DNA of 64,000 nucleotides from Roseicyclus sp. (GTDB lineage: Bacteria > Pseudomonadota > Alphaproteobacteria > Rhodobacterales > Rhodobacteraceae). The notes under the pieces were generated by a model that was not told where the DNA came from, did not search any database, and was given only the letters and a program-made list of their open reading frames with translations. The stretch's first letter is position 1. Each line of letters starts with the position of its first letter. The translations under genes were made by a program, and so were the position numbers. Of this stretch, positions 9,800 through 19,853 are shown in pieces. The DNA lies in assembly GCA_018401055.1 (NCBI GenBank), contig JAGYLB010000126.1, forward strand, positions 1 through 64,000, given 5' to 3'.

Positions 9800-10721
9800 A
9801 TGGAACAGGGTTCCGGAAAACTCCCTTCCTTCAAGAGCTTGACGGTCATCGCTGCCGTGGTCCGTCACCAAAGCTTCACAGCCGCGTCGCATGAGCTTCA
9901 TGTGACGCCCAGTGCCGTGAGCAAGCAGGTGGCGCAGATCGAGGCCTGGCTGGGCGTATCGCTGTTCGACAGGGTCGGCGGTGCGGCGCTTGCCCTGCCC
10001 GAGGCCCACAGACTGGCCCGCGCGGTCGACGAGGCCAGTGACCTGCTCGCGCAAGCGGTCGCCGAGATCCGCCCCGCACCGCCGAGGGGAACATTGCGGG
10101 TCGCCGCGCCTGCGACCTTTGCGATGCGCTGGCTGATCCCGCGATTGTGGACCTTTTCCTCGTCGCATCCCGGTGTGTCGGTCGACGTGACGCAGACCCA
10201 TGCGCGCGATGAGCTTGCCTCCCTCGCCTATGATGTCGCCATCCGTCAGGGTCCGTCTCTGCCGCCCGACGCCAAGCCCAGACGGATCATGGCCGATGCC
10301 CTGGGCCTCGTGATGGCACCGCAGCTGCTGCGGTCGCGACGCGCCGGGCATGTCGACCTGAGGCGTGTCGACTTCCTTGAATCCGAGAGCCGACCGGGCG
10401 AGCTGGAGCGCTGGCTGAACCATGCCGCGCCCGACCTTGTTCCGGGGCGCCCACCGCGGCGTTATCCCCATTTCTACATCGCGCTCGAGGCAGCGCTGTC
10501 GGGTGAAGGCGCGCTGGTGGCACCCGTGGTCACGATCGCGGACCTTCTGGAACGGGGCCATCTGTGCGAGCCGCTGCCCGAACGTCGCGTGCCGACGGGC
10601 GAGGTTCTTGCCTTCCCCGCCCCTGGACTTGGGCCCACAAGAGAGAGCGCCGCCTTTCTGGACTGGCTTCGAGAGCATCGCAGGCGACAGCTTGGGCAGA
10701 CGGGCAGGCCTACAGGGCTAG
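9800..10721 (+). CDS. LysR-family transcriptional regulator (GcvA-like), phnA-divergent
   Basis: N-terminal winged helix-turn-helix at residues 8-66 (SFTAASHELHVTPSAVSKQV) followed by a LysR effector domain (GTLRVAAPATFAMRWLIPRL, then YDVAIRQG). The protein normally ends near residue 305, but here the frame stays open for another 200 codons across the convergent BOF gene, so a frame break near 10690 is likely; the stop at 10721 is a best estimate. It is divergent from phnA with a 127-bp gap that must hold both promoters and presumably the operator. By analogy with PhnR of known phnA loci it probably activates the operon with the substrate as inducer. Confidence 0.85.
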
Positions 10722-10747
10722 CCTGTCCGCAGCCCGCAGAAAGGGCA

Positions 10748-11086
10748 TCAGTCGTAGCGCAGGTCGAAAGTGATCACGGTGCCATCCGCGCGGATCAGGC
10801 TGCGGGCGTAGATCTCACGCGGGGCGATCACGTCGTCGTCGACAAATCCGTTGACGATCACGCGCTCGCCCAGTTCGGCAGGAACCCAGTTGGGGCCGAC
10901 ATAGACGCGTATACTGCCGCTGGCGTCGGCGAGACGGAATTCATCTTCATCGGTGATGCGCTCGACAATGCCCTGCACGGTGACCATCGTCCCGCGCTCA
11001 GCGTCTGCGATGGGGGTGATCGGGTTGGCGAAGGTCCCGTGCGCGGCGAGGGAAACGCACAGGGCAACGATGGCGTAGAGTTTCAT
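10748..11086 (-). CDS. BOF-family (YgiW/YdeI-like) exported OB-fold protein
   Basis: 112-residue protein with a cleavable signal peptide (MKLYAIVALCVSLAAHGTFA) and a bacterial OB fold: TMVTVQGIVERITDEDEFRL, SIRVYVGPN, GERVIVNGFVDDD. The family occurs in the periplasm and is linked to stress and envelope responses. It follows a two-component system on the same strand with a small membrane protein between them, an arrangement like ygiW-qseBC in enteric bacteria. It is convergent with the LysR gene. Confidence 0.8.
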   Translation of the reverse strand: MKLYAIVALCVSLAAHGTFANPITPIADAERGTMVTVQGIVERITDEDEFRLADASGSIRVYVGPNWVPAELGERVIVNGFVDDDVIAPREIYARSLIRADGTVITFDLRYD

Positions 11087-11123
11087 GGCGGTTCTCTTTT
11101 TCAGGGCGAGGGTGGCAATCACG

Positions 11124-11270
11124 TCAGTCCAGCGCCAGGATCAACAGCACGACGAGCACCGCCGCGCCGATCACCAGCCACGCCTTGGGCAAGCGGATTT
11201 CGACCTCGCCCGACAGCCAGTCGCGCGCACGGCGCAAGTCCAGTTTCTTCACGTCATTGGTATCGTTCAT
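11124..11270 (-). CDS. Small single-pass membrane protein, 48 residues
   Basis: A charged N-terminal half (MNDTNDVKKLDLRRARDWLS) is followed by one transmembrane segment (LVIGAAVLVVLLILAL) ending the protein, so the N-terminus is probably cytoplasmic. It lies between the BOF gene and the sensor kinase on the same strand and would be co-transcribed. Family not recognised. Its tail-anchored layout would suit a small modulator of the neighbouring kinase, but that is inference only. Confidence 0.55.
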   Translation of the reverse strand: MNDTNDVKKLDLRRARDWLSGEVEIRLPKAWLVIGAAVLVVLLILALD

Positions 11271-11362
11271 GGCTCTCGCTCCTGTCCTGCGGGGATCGCC
11301 CTTCGATCCCATGCGAGAGGTATGGCGCCATTGTCTGACCGCTGCCTGACGAGCCGTTACGA

Positions 11363-12695
11363 TTACGCACCTGTGAAAGACAAGACGATCTCGCAACCGC
11401 CACCCTTGGGCGCCCGTAGCACGACCGTACCGCCTTGGGCATGTTGCAGCCGGTCGACGATGGCCAAACCAAGACCCGAACCACCCGCCACCGCGCCGGG
11501 AGCGCGCCAGAACGGATCGAATGCATGGGCTTGCGCACCCGGCGGCAGGCCTGGGCCATGGTCGCGCACCGCGACGCAAGGGCCAGGCCCGACGGTGATC
11601 GCGACCTCGCCCCGGCCGCCATGCAACACGGCATTCTCGATCAGGTTCGACAGGGCCAGTTCCACCGCCTCGCCATGCGCCCGCGCCAGCACCGGGGTGT
11701 CGGGCAGCAACAGGGACAAGGTGACCCCCTTGCCAAAGGCGAAGGGAGCAAGGGCGGCCGTCACCGCCTCGGCCGGGAGGCGCAGGTCAAGCGCAGCCGC
11801 CGCTCAGGCGCCGACAGAACCTGAGCACGCGAGGCCGCCAGCACCTGCTGCACAGTCCGCGACAGCGCCACGAGATCGGCGCGCAGTTTGTCGGTCGTCT
11901 CGCCGGACGGCAGTGCATCAAGCCGGGCCATCAGGACCGCGACCGGCGTGCGCAGTGCATGCGCAGCCTCGGCGGCGTGGCGGGTCTCGGCGGCCAGCGC
12001 CGAGGCGTGCCGGTCAGTGCGCGCTGCGTCGCCTCGATCAGGTCCGCCACCTCGGGCGGGCACGGGGCCTGCGGGCGGCGGCGTTACGGCACCGGGGCGC
12101 AGGTTGCGGCCCAGGCGGCGGCGCGTGATACCGGGGCCAGTCCGCGCCGGATCAACAGGATGCTGGCCGCGATCAGCAACAGCGCCATGGGCAGGATCGG
12201 ACCCCAGACGTGCTGGTGCAATTCGCTCAGAAGGGCGCGGCCGAGCAGGTTCTCCGGATCGTCGACCATCACAAAGACCACCCGCAGGCCGTCCGCCCGG
12301 TCCCGGAATTCATGCCCGGCGTAAAGCACCCGGCCCCCGGGCAGATCGACCGCCGTGACCCAGTCATCGGCATAGATGTCGATCGCCGATGGCGGGATCA
12401 GGTCACGGTTCATGGCCGCGACCACCGTTGCGGTGCGGTCCACCAAGGCAAAAGCGTAGGCGTCGGGATGGTCGGCGAAGATCGCGCGCGCGGGGGCGTC
12501 GGCAGGCAAGGTCACGCCCTGCAGAGCCGCGCCCAACCGTTCGGTCACCTCCGCCACCACCTCGGCCTCGAGCGCGCGACGGTCGGACCCGTAGTAGAAG
12601 CCCACCGCAGCCATGTTCAGCGCCACGATCGCAGCGGCGATCAGAGCCAGCCGCCGGGTCAGGGCCTGCGCCAGCGGACGGTTCGGGCGCGTCAC
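11363..12695 (-). CDS. Two-component sensor histidine kinase (QseC-like), frame broken
   Basis: Membrane sensor with a first helix (LALIAAAIVALNMAAVGFYY), a periplasmic sensor of about 110 residues, a second helix (ILPMALLLIAASILLI), a dimerisation domain with the phospho-acceptor in HALRTPVAVLMARLD, and a catalytic domain with N box NLIENAVLHG, G1 RDHGPGLPP, FDPFWR and G2 GGSGLGLAIV. The H box reads HALRTP instead of the common HELRTP. Breaks lie near 12080 and 11785. The start is taken as the GTG that overlaps the regulator stop (GTGA), which gives tight coupling to the regulator upstream. Confidence 0.82.
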
Positions 12696-13369
12696 GATCC
12701 GGGTTCTCTTGGCACCATCCATCCTACACCGCGCACATTGACGATCGGAACCGGACATCCCGCCGCCTCCAGCGCCCGGCGCAGGCGCGACACCGCGGCC
12801 TCCAGCGCATTGGGCGTAACCTCGTCATCGAGCCTGTAGATGGCCTCCTCCAGATACCGGCGCGACGCGACGCGGCCCGTGCTGCGCATCAATTGCTCCA
12901 GCACGCCCAACTCGCGACGGCCCAGCACCACGGGCACCCCATCAAGGCTGACGCTGCGCGCGGCCGTGTCGAGCAAAAGCGGACCCAGCCGCAACACCGT
13001 CGCCGCGCGGTCACCGGGGCGGCGCAGCACGGCGCGACAGCGGGCCACAAGCTCGGGCATCTCGACAGGCTTGACGACACTAATCATCCGCACCCCGTCG
13101 AGTCCGGCTCAGACGGTCGGCCAACCGGTCGCGCGCCGTCAAGACGATCACGGGCACGCGCCCCCTTGTCGCAGCACAGGCAACAGGCGCAAACCGTCCC
13201 CATCGGGCAGGCCGAGGTCCAGAAGCACCAGAGCGGGATCGGACAATTCCACCAAGTCCCGCGCCTGTGCCGCCGTGGCCGCATGGTCGACGGCAAAGCC
13301 CGCCCGCCGCAGGGCATCGCGGACAGCCTCGGCCAAAGGCGGATGATCTTCGACAAGCAAGACGCGCAT
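12692..13369 (-). CDS. OmpR-family response regulator (QseB-like), frame broken
   Basis: Receiver domain with MRVLLVEDHPPLAEAVRDAL and phospho-acceptor Asp in ALVLLDLGLPDGDGLRLL, the conserved Thr in VIVLTARD, and the Lys in VVKPVEMPELVAR. The winged-helix output domain reads RRELGVLEQLMRSTGRVASR and VNVRGVGWMV. The frame changes near 13165 and 13090. It is first in a regulator-kinase-small membrane protein-BOF series and is divergent from alkB. The partner kinase is encoded immediately downstream. Confidence 0.83.
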
Positions 13370-13742
13370 GCGGCACGACCTCTCATGAGGCAAGGGACGG
13401 ACGGACAACCTCTCCTTCAGAGGAATAGGGGCGTTTTGGTCCGGGCCAAGCCCCTTTGTCTCGATAGGCCCGCTGTCTGACCGCAGACTGACGAGGGGCG
13501 CGATACAATCGATCCGAAGACACCGAAGGTCGGATTTGTGGTGAAACGTCCAGGCTTGCGCTCTGCCTCACCTGACCTGCTCCCCTGAATCTTCCGCACT
13601 TTGAGGTTAGTCTGTTCTCCAGCGAAGGAGACGGACATCAAGCGCAGGCCGGTTTTGCGGCTCCGGCGATCTACACTTTCGACCCCAAAGATTACCCGGG
13701 ATATACCCACCAGAACACCGCCGACGAGGAGTCTCGCCGCCG
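13370..13742. other. Intergenic gap between divergent response-regulator and alkB genes
   Basis: No supported gene. It must contain both divergent promoters. A stretch at 13610-13740 stays open on the plus strand (containing FDPKDYPGYTHQNT) and looks mildly protein-like, but there is no start or family match, so nothing is called. Confidence 0.4.
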
Positions 13743-14343
13743 ATGGCCACACCGCCTTCGCAACTTTCGTTTTTTCCGGATGAGTGGCCGGACGGGCTGA
13801 CCTATCTGGAAAATTACATCCAGGACGATGAGGTCGAAAGGCTCGTCCGTAAGATTGACGCGGCCCCCTGGCGCTCCGATCTGAAGCGGCGGGTCCAGCA
13901 TTACGGCTATCGCTACGACTACAAGGCGCGGCAGGCCCGGCGCGAGGACTATCTTGGGCCACTGCCTGACCTTTTTCAGCACCTGGCGGAACGGTTGACC
14001 TCTGAAGGCCATTTTCAAGCCGTTCCGGATCAGGTCATCGTCAACGAATATCAGCCCGGACAGGGCATTTCTGCCCATATCGACTGCCAACCCTGCTTTG
14101 GGGAAGCGATAGCATCCACTGAGCTTGCTCTCGGCATGCGTGATGCGGTTTGCCTCGCAGAAGTCTTCTCGGCACATGGATCTTCTGCTTCAGCCCGGCA
14201 GCCTTTTGGTCATGGCAGGTGAAGCCCGCCATGAGTGGACCCATGCGATCCCAGCCAGAAAGACGGATCTTGTCGAAGGCCAGAAGTCCCAACGAACGCG
14301 ACGCATTTCGCTGACATTTCGGCAGATGAAATTCGAGACCTGA
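13743..14343 (+). CDS. alkB: AlkB-like 2-oxoglutarate/Fe(II) dioxygenase, one frame break
   Basis: Repairs alkylated bases or acts as a related demethylase. Family marks are FPDEWPDGLTYLENYI near the start, YGYRYDYKAR, NEYQPGQGISAHIDCQPCFG with the iron-binding HxD, PGSLLVMAGEARHEWTHAI with the distal His, and RRISLTFR with the 2-oxoglutarate-binding Arg. The frame shifts by one near 14117, between GEAIAS and SLLSACVMRF. The size of about 200 residues suits the short bacterial AlkB group. The gene stands alone. Confidence 0.82.
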
Positions 14344-14657
14344 GTTTCGCCGTTTCGAACATGACGAACCGAAGCAAACGCGACGCAACCCGATATTGCG
14401 CGATCGAAACATGAACATACACTGCACACGGATCCGCCCAGACCATTGAAATATAGGTAAAATCGAAACCATCCATCATGGGTGCGCAAGATAAGCGCGC
14501 TGCCTCGGTGGCTGCGTTCAAGGGCCTTCAGCGATCGCCTCGGGAGCGCCCTTTACCGGAAGGAACCCGCACTGCTCACTATACGTACATGAGGGACGTG
14601 CCGCCACCCTATGGACGGCGACTGCCCCTTGTCTTTGTGCGTCGTGCCGAGGCTGGT
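14344..14657. other. Intergenic gap, no gene seen
   Basis: About 310 bp between alkB and a convergent remnant. Base composition is slightly lower in GC than the flanks. Neither strand shows a family-like frame. A GGAAC-N17-CGTA string at about 14563-14588 resembles an EcfG promoter but has a mismatch in the -10 element and no gene after it. Confidence 0.35.
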
Positions 14658-14933
14658 TTAACGCTCGCTTAAATCAGGTGCGCGGGTTATCGACGGAAAA
14701 GCCGGTGTGGCGGCGTTGATGTAGGTGGCATAGCTGATCTTGGAACATTCGCCGTCGGACACAATGTCGATACCCGCGTCCGTATGCCGACGGATGTTTT
14801 CCATCACGGCCTAAGCCATGCAGGCGTCAAAGGCGGCGCGGTCATAGCCTTCGCCGCGGTCACGGAAGAAGACAAAGTTGACGACCACCTGACTGCGCGG
14901 CAGCGCTCCGACATGGGTGGCAAGAAGGGACAC
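14658..14933 (-). pseudogene. Remnant of a MetE-like (cobalamin-independent methionine synthase family) gene
   Basis: The minus-strand translation reads LLATHVGALPRSQVVV, FFRDRGEGYDRAAFDACMA, a TAG stop at 14811-14813, and then in the same frame AGIDIVSDGECSKISYATYI, before similarity ends near 14715 and a stop follows at 14658. These are successive N-terminal motifs of the UroD/MetE-like family (HVGSLPR, DGE-SK-SY). Only the first 75 or so residues survive, so it is a truncated, stopped copy. A GTG start is preceded by AGGAG at good spacing, just after the stop of the secreted-protein gene upstream. Confidence 0.65.
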
Positions 14934-14937
14934 CTGA

Positions 14938-16589
14938 TCACTCCTGTTGGGAAAGGGAGACGCCGTTCCAGTAGAACGGGCTGTCGCACGCGCCATCCGC
15001 GCAGACAAAGGGGGTGCCGGACAGCAGAAGGCCGATCCGGCCCTGCGTGTCGATGACGACATCGGCCAGCGCGCCCAGCATCTGCTCGGATGGAACGTAG
15101 CCCTGCGCCGACAGGAAAACGTCGATCAGGCAGCCGCCCGCCCCGCAGCCTGTCGCGCCGAAATCCGCCGCGCCGCATTGCATGCCGGCCCAGTTGAGCA
15201 CGAAATCCTGGATACCGTCGCCATCCATGTCGGCAGACTGGACATGGCCGACATCGACGTCGTAACCGCCCCCGCACTGCGCCGCCAGATGGTCGGTGAT
15301 GACCCGCGGTGCGGGTTCCGGCAGAACCTCGAGCAGGGCAAGCTGGTAGCCCGGCGGCAGGCTCGTTGACCGGATGGCGTTATAGCCGATGCTGGATGTC
15401 ACAAGCCCGTCGATCGCGTATTCGCCCTCGGTCTCATAGGGGACCTGCTGCATATCGAGCAGGGCAAAGCCGGTCCCGTTCCATCCGAAATGACCCATGC
15501 AGAAATAGTCGAAGCCGAACCTTTCGCAGACCGGTCCGTTGAAGATCGCCGAGACCTGGCCGGGTCCGCTCCAGATGTCGTAGTTGGCGGCCCCGGCCGC
15601 GACGCTCCAGTCCGGCGCCCCCCACCGCCGCGCCCGACGAGACGAAAAAGCTGTTCAGACACTGGCTGTCGGCGTTGCAGACGCCTGAGGGCGGGCGGAG
15701 CGACCTCCGGCCGAGGCGCAATTGACGAATTTCCAGATCAAGTGGATATCGCGTTGCCCGTCGGCATCGAAATCCGCCTCGACAAGGGCGTAGTCGTCAA
15801 AGCTTGCAGGCCCGCCACAGGCCGCAGGGCTGCGCGGATGGCGCGCGTGTCCATCGCCTCACCGGGACGGTGATCGAGCATGGGCGGCTGAAATGCGACA
15901 ACAGGCAGGCCATCGGGGCCAAGGCCGTCGCTTCCTATGACAAGCGGTGTCCCCGTGACCACCCCGGACCCTGAGGCTGGTGCGGGAGCGGTTGCGGTTG
16001 CGGCTGCGGGCGACGCATAGGGGCCGTTGCGCCAGAACTGCAGCGAGCCGGGGGTCTGCTGGCCTTGCTGTTCCCAACCCCGGATGCAATGCGACGCCGC
16101 CGTCAGAAAGGCGTCCTGAAGCCCGTCGGTGGGATAGGACCAGGCGGCCCCGGTCCCCGTATCCACAACCATCTCCCGGGCCAGCGTCAGGCCCAGGAAC
16201 AGGTCATCGGTCATCGGCAACCAGGTGTACCAGGCCCCGTAGAAGTCCTGATACTCGACCATCGGCAGTTGGTAGGCGACACCGTCCAGAATGATCCGCA
16301 CCGCCTGAAGCTGGTGGGGCGTGACGAAGGGGTCGATCAGGTCGACGCTGAACTGCACCATCATGTCATAGGGCGTATCGGTGCGCGTGGTCTCGTGATC
16401 GCCGGTCTGGATCAGCGGCACCCCCTGGGGCGACGGGGTCGTGCAGTCAAACGATGTCGTCCCGCCCGGTGCGAAGGCGGACGCATAAAGCAACGCCGTG
16501 CTGTCACCGGTGCTGGCCTGCCAAGTCTGGCCCGTGGCCGGGCCTGCGAACAGCATCGCTGCGATGATCGTTGCATGTCGTATCGTCAT
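14938..16589 (-). CDS. Predicted secreted protein with EF-hand/FG-GAP-like Asp-rich repeats, frame broken
   Basis: Begins with a signal peptide (MTIRHATIIAAMLFAGPATG). The mature part has a globular N-terminal region of about 190 residues, an Ala/Pro linker (AAATATAPAPASGSG), then a second half containing two similar units, ADFDADGQRDIHLIW and ADMDGDGIQDFVLNWAGMQCG, that look like Asp-rich calcium-binding turns of FG-GAP repeats. Several cysteines occur in the second half (CGAADFGATGCGAGGCLID). Frame breaks lie near 15810, 15690 and 15615. I do not recognise the family. It is one of three neighbouring genes for large exported proteins of unknown role. Confidence 0.6.
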
Positions 16590-16761
16590 TGTCGGCTCAT
16601 CCTGTCCAGATTGCCTAGGCAGGATCACCCATACCGATCACGTGGTAAAGAGACGGAAAGCGGTGATTGGCTGCGGCCGAAAAAGTACACAGCGCAAAAG
16701 GCGAACTCGACATTCAGCCGCGCACCAATTCGGACGAGAAGACTCCACGACTGGTTCCGGG

Positions 16762-18097
16762 CTAGCGCACCAGTTCTACGGTGCCGTTCAACAGATTGAC
16801 GACGTAGAGGAACGTGGGCTGCAATGTTCCAGTCGCCCTGATACGATGGAGGGCCGTGGAAACAAGCAATTCGTCGCCATGGATCGCCAAGGGTCGGAAC
16901 GACGGTCCGGCGGCGCTTTCGCGATCGAGGATCTCGATCAACCCCGCATAGGCGGACAGGGGGACCTGAACCGAGGCCACCACCTGCGCCCGTCGGTCGA
17001 GCGTGAGATAGCTCCCACCACGATGGGACATGTAGGGGCCAGGCGTGGCGATCAGGCGATTGCGCACCGCGTCAAAGATCAGCCCGCCGGCGTCGAAATT
17101 CCGCATGCTCCAGGCAGACCAGCGATCGGCGCCGATGTCATATTCATAGAGAAACCCTTCGCCGCCGAGGGTGATCCCCCACAACAGGTTGTTCGCAGGG
17201 TCATGGGCCACGCCCATGGGCACGCTGATCTCGGGCATGTCGAGAGGCGCCGGATACGCCATGCCGACGCCGCCGTCCGTCCGGGTGAAACCGCGATTTC
17301 CGAATTGCCAGCCCCCTCGGACCTGCGTAGCTTCTGCGTCCAAGGCCGCGCGCAAGGGGCGGCAGGGTCGCGCGATCCCGAGCGGCCGCGAACACGGCTG
17401 ACATGATCGCCTCGTGAGTTTGCAGCCCCGGAGCGGACGCGATCGCGAAACCTTCCTCGGGGGCGGTATAGGCGCCGTGGAAACTGTCGGCCTGCTCCAA
17501 GCCGAAATGTTCGTAGGCCGCCCTGTGGAAGGCGTGAAACACCGCACCCTCGTCGCTCAAGGCAAGGGGCATGTTGGCGCGCTCGACCTGGATCGGCTGC
17601 CCGTTGACCCGCACCTCCGTTCGGTCGCGCCTGTGCCCGGCGATAACCACATGGGCCACCTCGGTGCCGGGTGAAGTCGTGATTGACCAAAGGACTGGCT
17701 CATATGAGTTGAAGACAAGCGCCACGCTTTGCCCGGGACGATCGACGACCACATTCACCGCCCCCCGACGGACGGCCCCAAGGCTGCCCCGATCTCGATG
17801 CGGCTGATATACGCTCACAAGATGCAGTTCATCGATGCCGCTCGAGGCAGATTGCGTACCAAGCGGCGTATCCGGCGCATCGGGCGCCTGTATCTGCACC
17901 ACCTCCCGGCGCTGGAGAGTTTCAAGGCAGGCCTCACGCAACCATTCCTCTGTATCGAGGCAGAACTGAAGGCGCCGTTGAAACTCGATAGCGGTCAGCG
18001 GAAGGAGCGCCGGAGCACCGTCTTGTGACTGCGCACCGGCCTGTGGTGCGGCCAGAGCTGCAAGAGCTGCAAACGCAGAGAGCGGAAACTTTTTCAT
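16762..18097 (-). CDS. Predicted secreted protein of unknown function, one frame break
   Basis: Signal peptide MKKFPLSAFAALAALAAPQAGA, then about 420 residues. The first part includes LPLTAIEFQRRLQFCLDTEEWL and a beta-rich region VNVVVDRPGQSVALVFNSYE. The C-terminal half, after a break near 17350, has propeller-like stretches: GVAHDPANNLLWGITLGGEG, DRWSAWSMRNFDAGGLIFD, GSYLTLDRRAQVV, FLYVVNLLNGTVELVR. These suggest repeated beta blades that compare a current value with recorded data, but no family is recognised. It is divergent from the next secreted-protein gene with a 175-bp gap, so the two may share regulation. Confidence 0.6.
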
Positions 18098-18272
18098 GAA
18101 GCGGTCCTGCAATAGCTTTATCGCAATCAGCCATGATTTTGTGGAAACAGTATGGCAGGCGGAAATAGACCTTGGCACGACCGAATTCAGCACGGGCACG
18201 TCGCTGAGCGTTCACAGTATTGCCGGATTTTCGCGGTCTGCTGAAACGACCCCACCCACAAGGTTACTCGCG

Positions 18273-19853
18273 ATGCATTCAAATCCTTTCCTCGCTCTTT
18301 CGCTGACGCTCGCTTTGCTTGGCTTGGCTACGCCGCTGACGGCGCAAGACTTTCGTTGCCGGAACAACACGGTAGATTTCAACCGGATAGATCCTTTGGA
18401 TGGAAGCCCGCTACGCGGGTTCATCGACGGAGCTGGCGGGATCGACACGCTCGACATGGACGGTCCAAGCCATCTTGCCCTCTGGCCCGAGCGCATCCGC
18501 TCGGTGGAACGCATCGACCTGCAGAACGGGCTGTTCGACACGGTGTTGATCGATACCGACTACATCGTGACCACCGAAAACCACGAAGTCGCGGTGCTGA
18601 CCGATCCGTTCGATCAGGTCTTCGTCGACCCCTTCGCCCTCTGGCAGCGGCACCTGGACACCGCGACCGGCGGCCAGATCTTCATGACAACACAAGGTGA
18701 AATCGAGCTGCGCGTTCGCGTCGATCTCGACGCCCATGTGGTCCTGCCTTCGCCCGATCTGCTCTGGACACGCGGAGGGACGGCAGGCGCCTTCGAGATC
18801 ATGAGCCAGTTGGGCACCGCGCCCATGCCACGGCTCGCCCCGGAGGGTCCTGTCTGGGATCACGCCGGTGTCATCATCCCCGATCTCGCCGCCCTCGGGC
18901 CGGGTGCGGTGACCCTCGACACGCGCAACAGCGAACGCAATCTGATCGGGATCGATATCGCATCGCTCAATGACGGTATCTCGCGCGATATCCTGCTGCA
19001 AACCGACGACACCGACCGATTGGTCTTGTTGCAGCCTGATTGCTGGGTAGATGAGCCGACCGAGCGCGAGGGCATCGCCGTGAAGCGATTTGTGGGCGGG
19101 ACCGTCGCCTCAATCATCATTGCGGGCACGCCGAACATTCTACATCCGTCGCGCACCGGTCCGGTCATCACCGCCTATGCCGCAAGGCCCGGCATTCGAC
19201 ATCTTCAGGCGAACGCCCAAAACACGGTCGACGAGATCGACCTGCGAAATGGGGGCCGAGATGTGCTGATCCTGCGCAATACGGCCCTTCGCCCGGACGA
19301 CCATGTCGTCGTCTCCGGAGATCCCGAGATGGATGAAATCTGGGTAGAGGGTAGCAGCGGTTGGACTCTCGAACACACCACGCACGGGATCACCCTCAGC
19401 ACACCGGTCTCGGTCGATGAGCGTATAACCGTTGCACTTGCCCCGGGTCTCGCGTTGCGGCTCTTGCCTATGCCTACCTTCCTGATGCAGCCATCGATGG
19501 CCGATCTCTCCTTCTATCCCGGCACGCGCGACGAGGTCTTGGGCGGAACGGCCACGTTTTTCACCCGCGGCGGCATCGTGCGATTGTCACCCAACCAGTT
19601 GCAGGGCCGCCAGCAACTGATCTTCCGCAACGGGACCGCGAACACGGTCCACTTGGATTTCGTGCAGCCCCTGAACGAGGCAGAGCGCGTCATGCTCTGG
19701 GGCGATGCGGGACGTGACCACCTTGTCCTGTCCAATGCGCAGCCTCACCTCATCGACGAAGATGGCGCCCTTGTCTGGCAGATTTCCCGCGGGGACGGCA
19801 CATTTCAGGAAATTGGCGCCAGCGGCTTTGCGCATGTGACGTACACGGAGTGA
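18273..19853 (+). CDS. Predicted secreted beta-repeat protein, 526 residues
   Basis: The start at 18273 gives a clean signal peptide (MHSNPFLALSLTLALLGLATPLTAQ) and has AAGG upstream; the longer in-frame extension is probably untranslated. At least three units share a pattern of a DL/DF strand, NG or PLN, a V/L strand, GDPxxD or similar, and a closing W: RIDLQNGLFDTVLI with FVDPFALW; EIDLRNGGRDVLIL with GDPEMDEIWVEGSSGW; HLDFVQPLNEAERVMLWGDAG with ALVWQ. This resembles beta repeats found in large RTX-type surface proteins, though no GGxGxD nonapeptides are seen. The frame is intact. Function unknown; likely periplasmic or surface exposed. Confidence 0.65.
   Translation: MHSNPFLALSLTLALLGLATPLTAQDFRCRNNTVDFNRIDPLDGSPLRGFIDGAGGIDTLDMDGPSHLALWPERIRSVERIDLQNGLFDTVLIDTDYIVTTENHEVAVLTDPFDQVFVDPFALWQRHLDTATGGQIFMTTQGEIELRVRVDLDAHVVLPSPDLLWTRGGTAGAFEIMSQLGTAPMPRLAPEGPVWDHAGVIIPDLAALGPGAVTLDTRNSERNLIGIDIASLNDGISRDILLQTDDTDRLVLLQPDCWVDEPTEREGIAVKRFVGGTVASIIIAGTPNILHPSRTGPVITAYAARPGIRHLQANAQNTVDEIDLRNGGRDVLILRNTALRPDDHVVVSGDPEMDEIWVEGSSGWTLEHTTHGITLSTPVSVDERITVALAPGLALRLLPMPTFLMQPSMADLSFYPGTRDEVLGGTATFFTRGGIVRLSPNQLQGRQQLIFRNGTANTVHLDFVQPLNEAERVMLWGDAGRDHLVLSNAQPHLIDEDGALVWQISRGDGTFQEIGASGFAHVTYTE

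Noticed and set aside
13601..13783. 60-codon plus-strand frame upstream of alkB
   Set aside because: No ribosome-binding site and no family match, and it overlaps the alkB start in another frame.
14563..14588. Second EcfG-like promoter (GGAAC-N17-CGTA)
   Set aside because: The -10 part has a mismatch and no gene follows on that strand.
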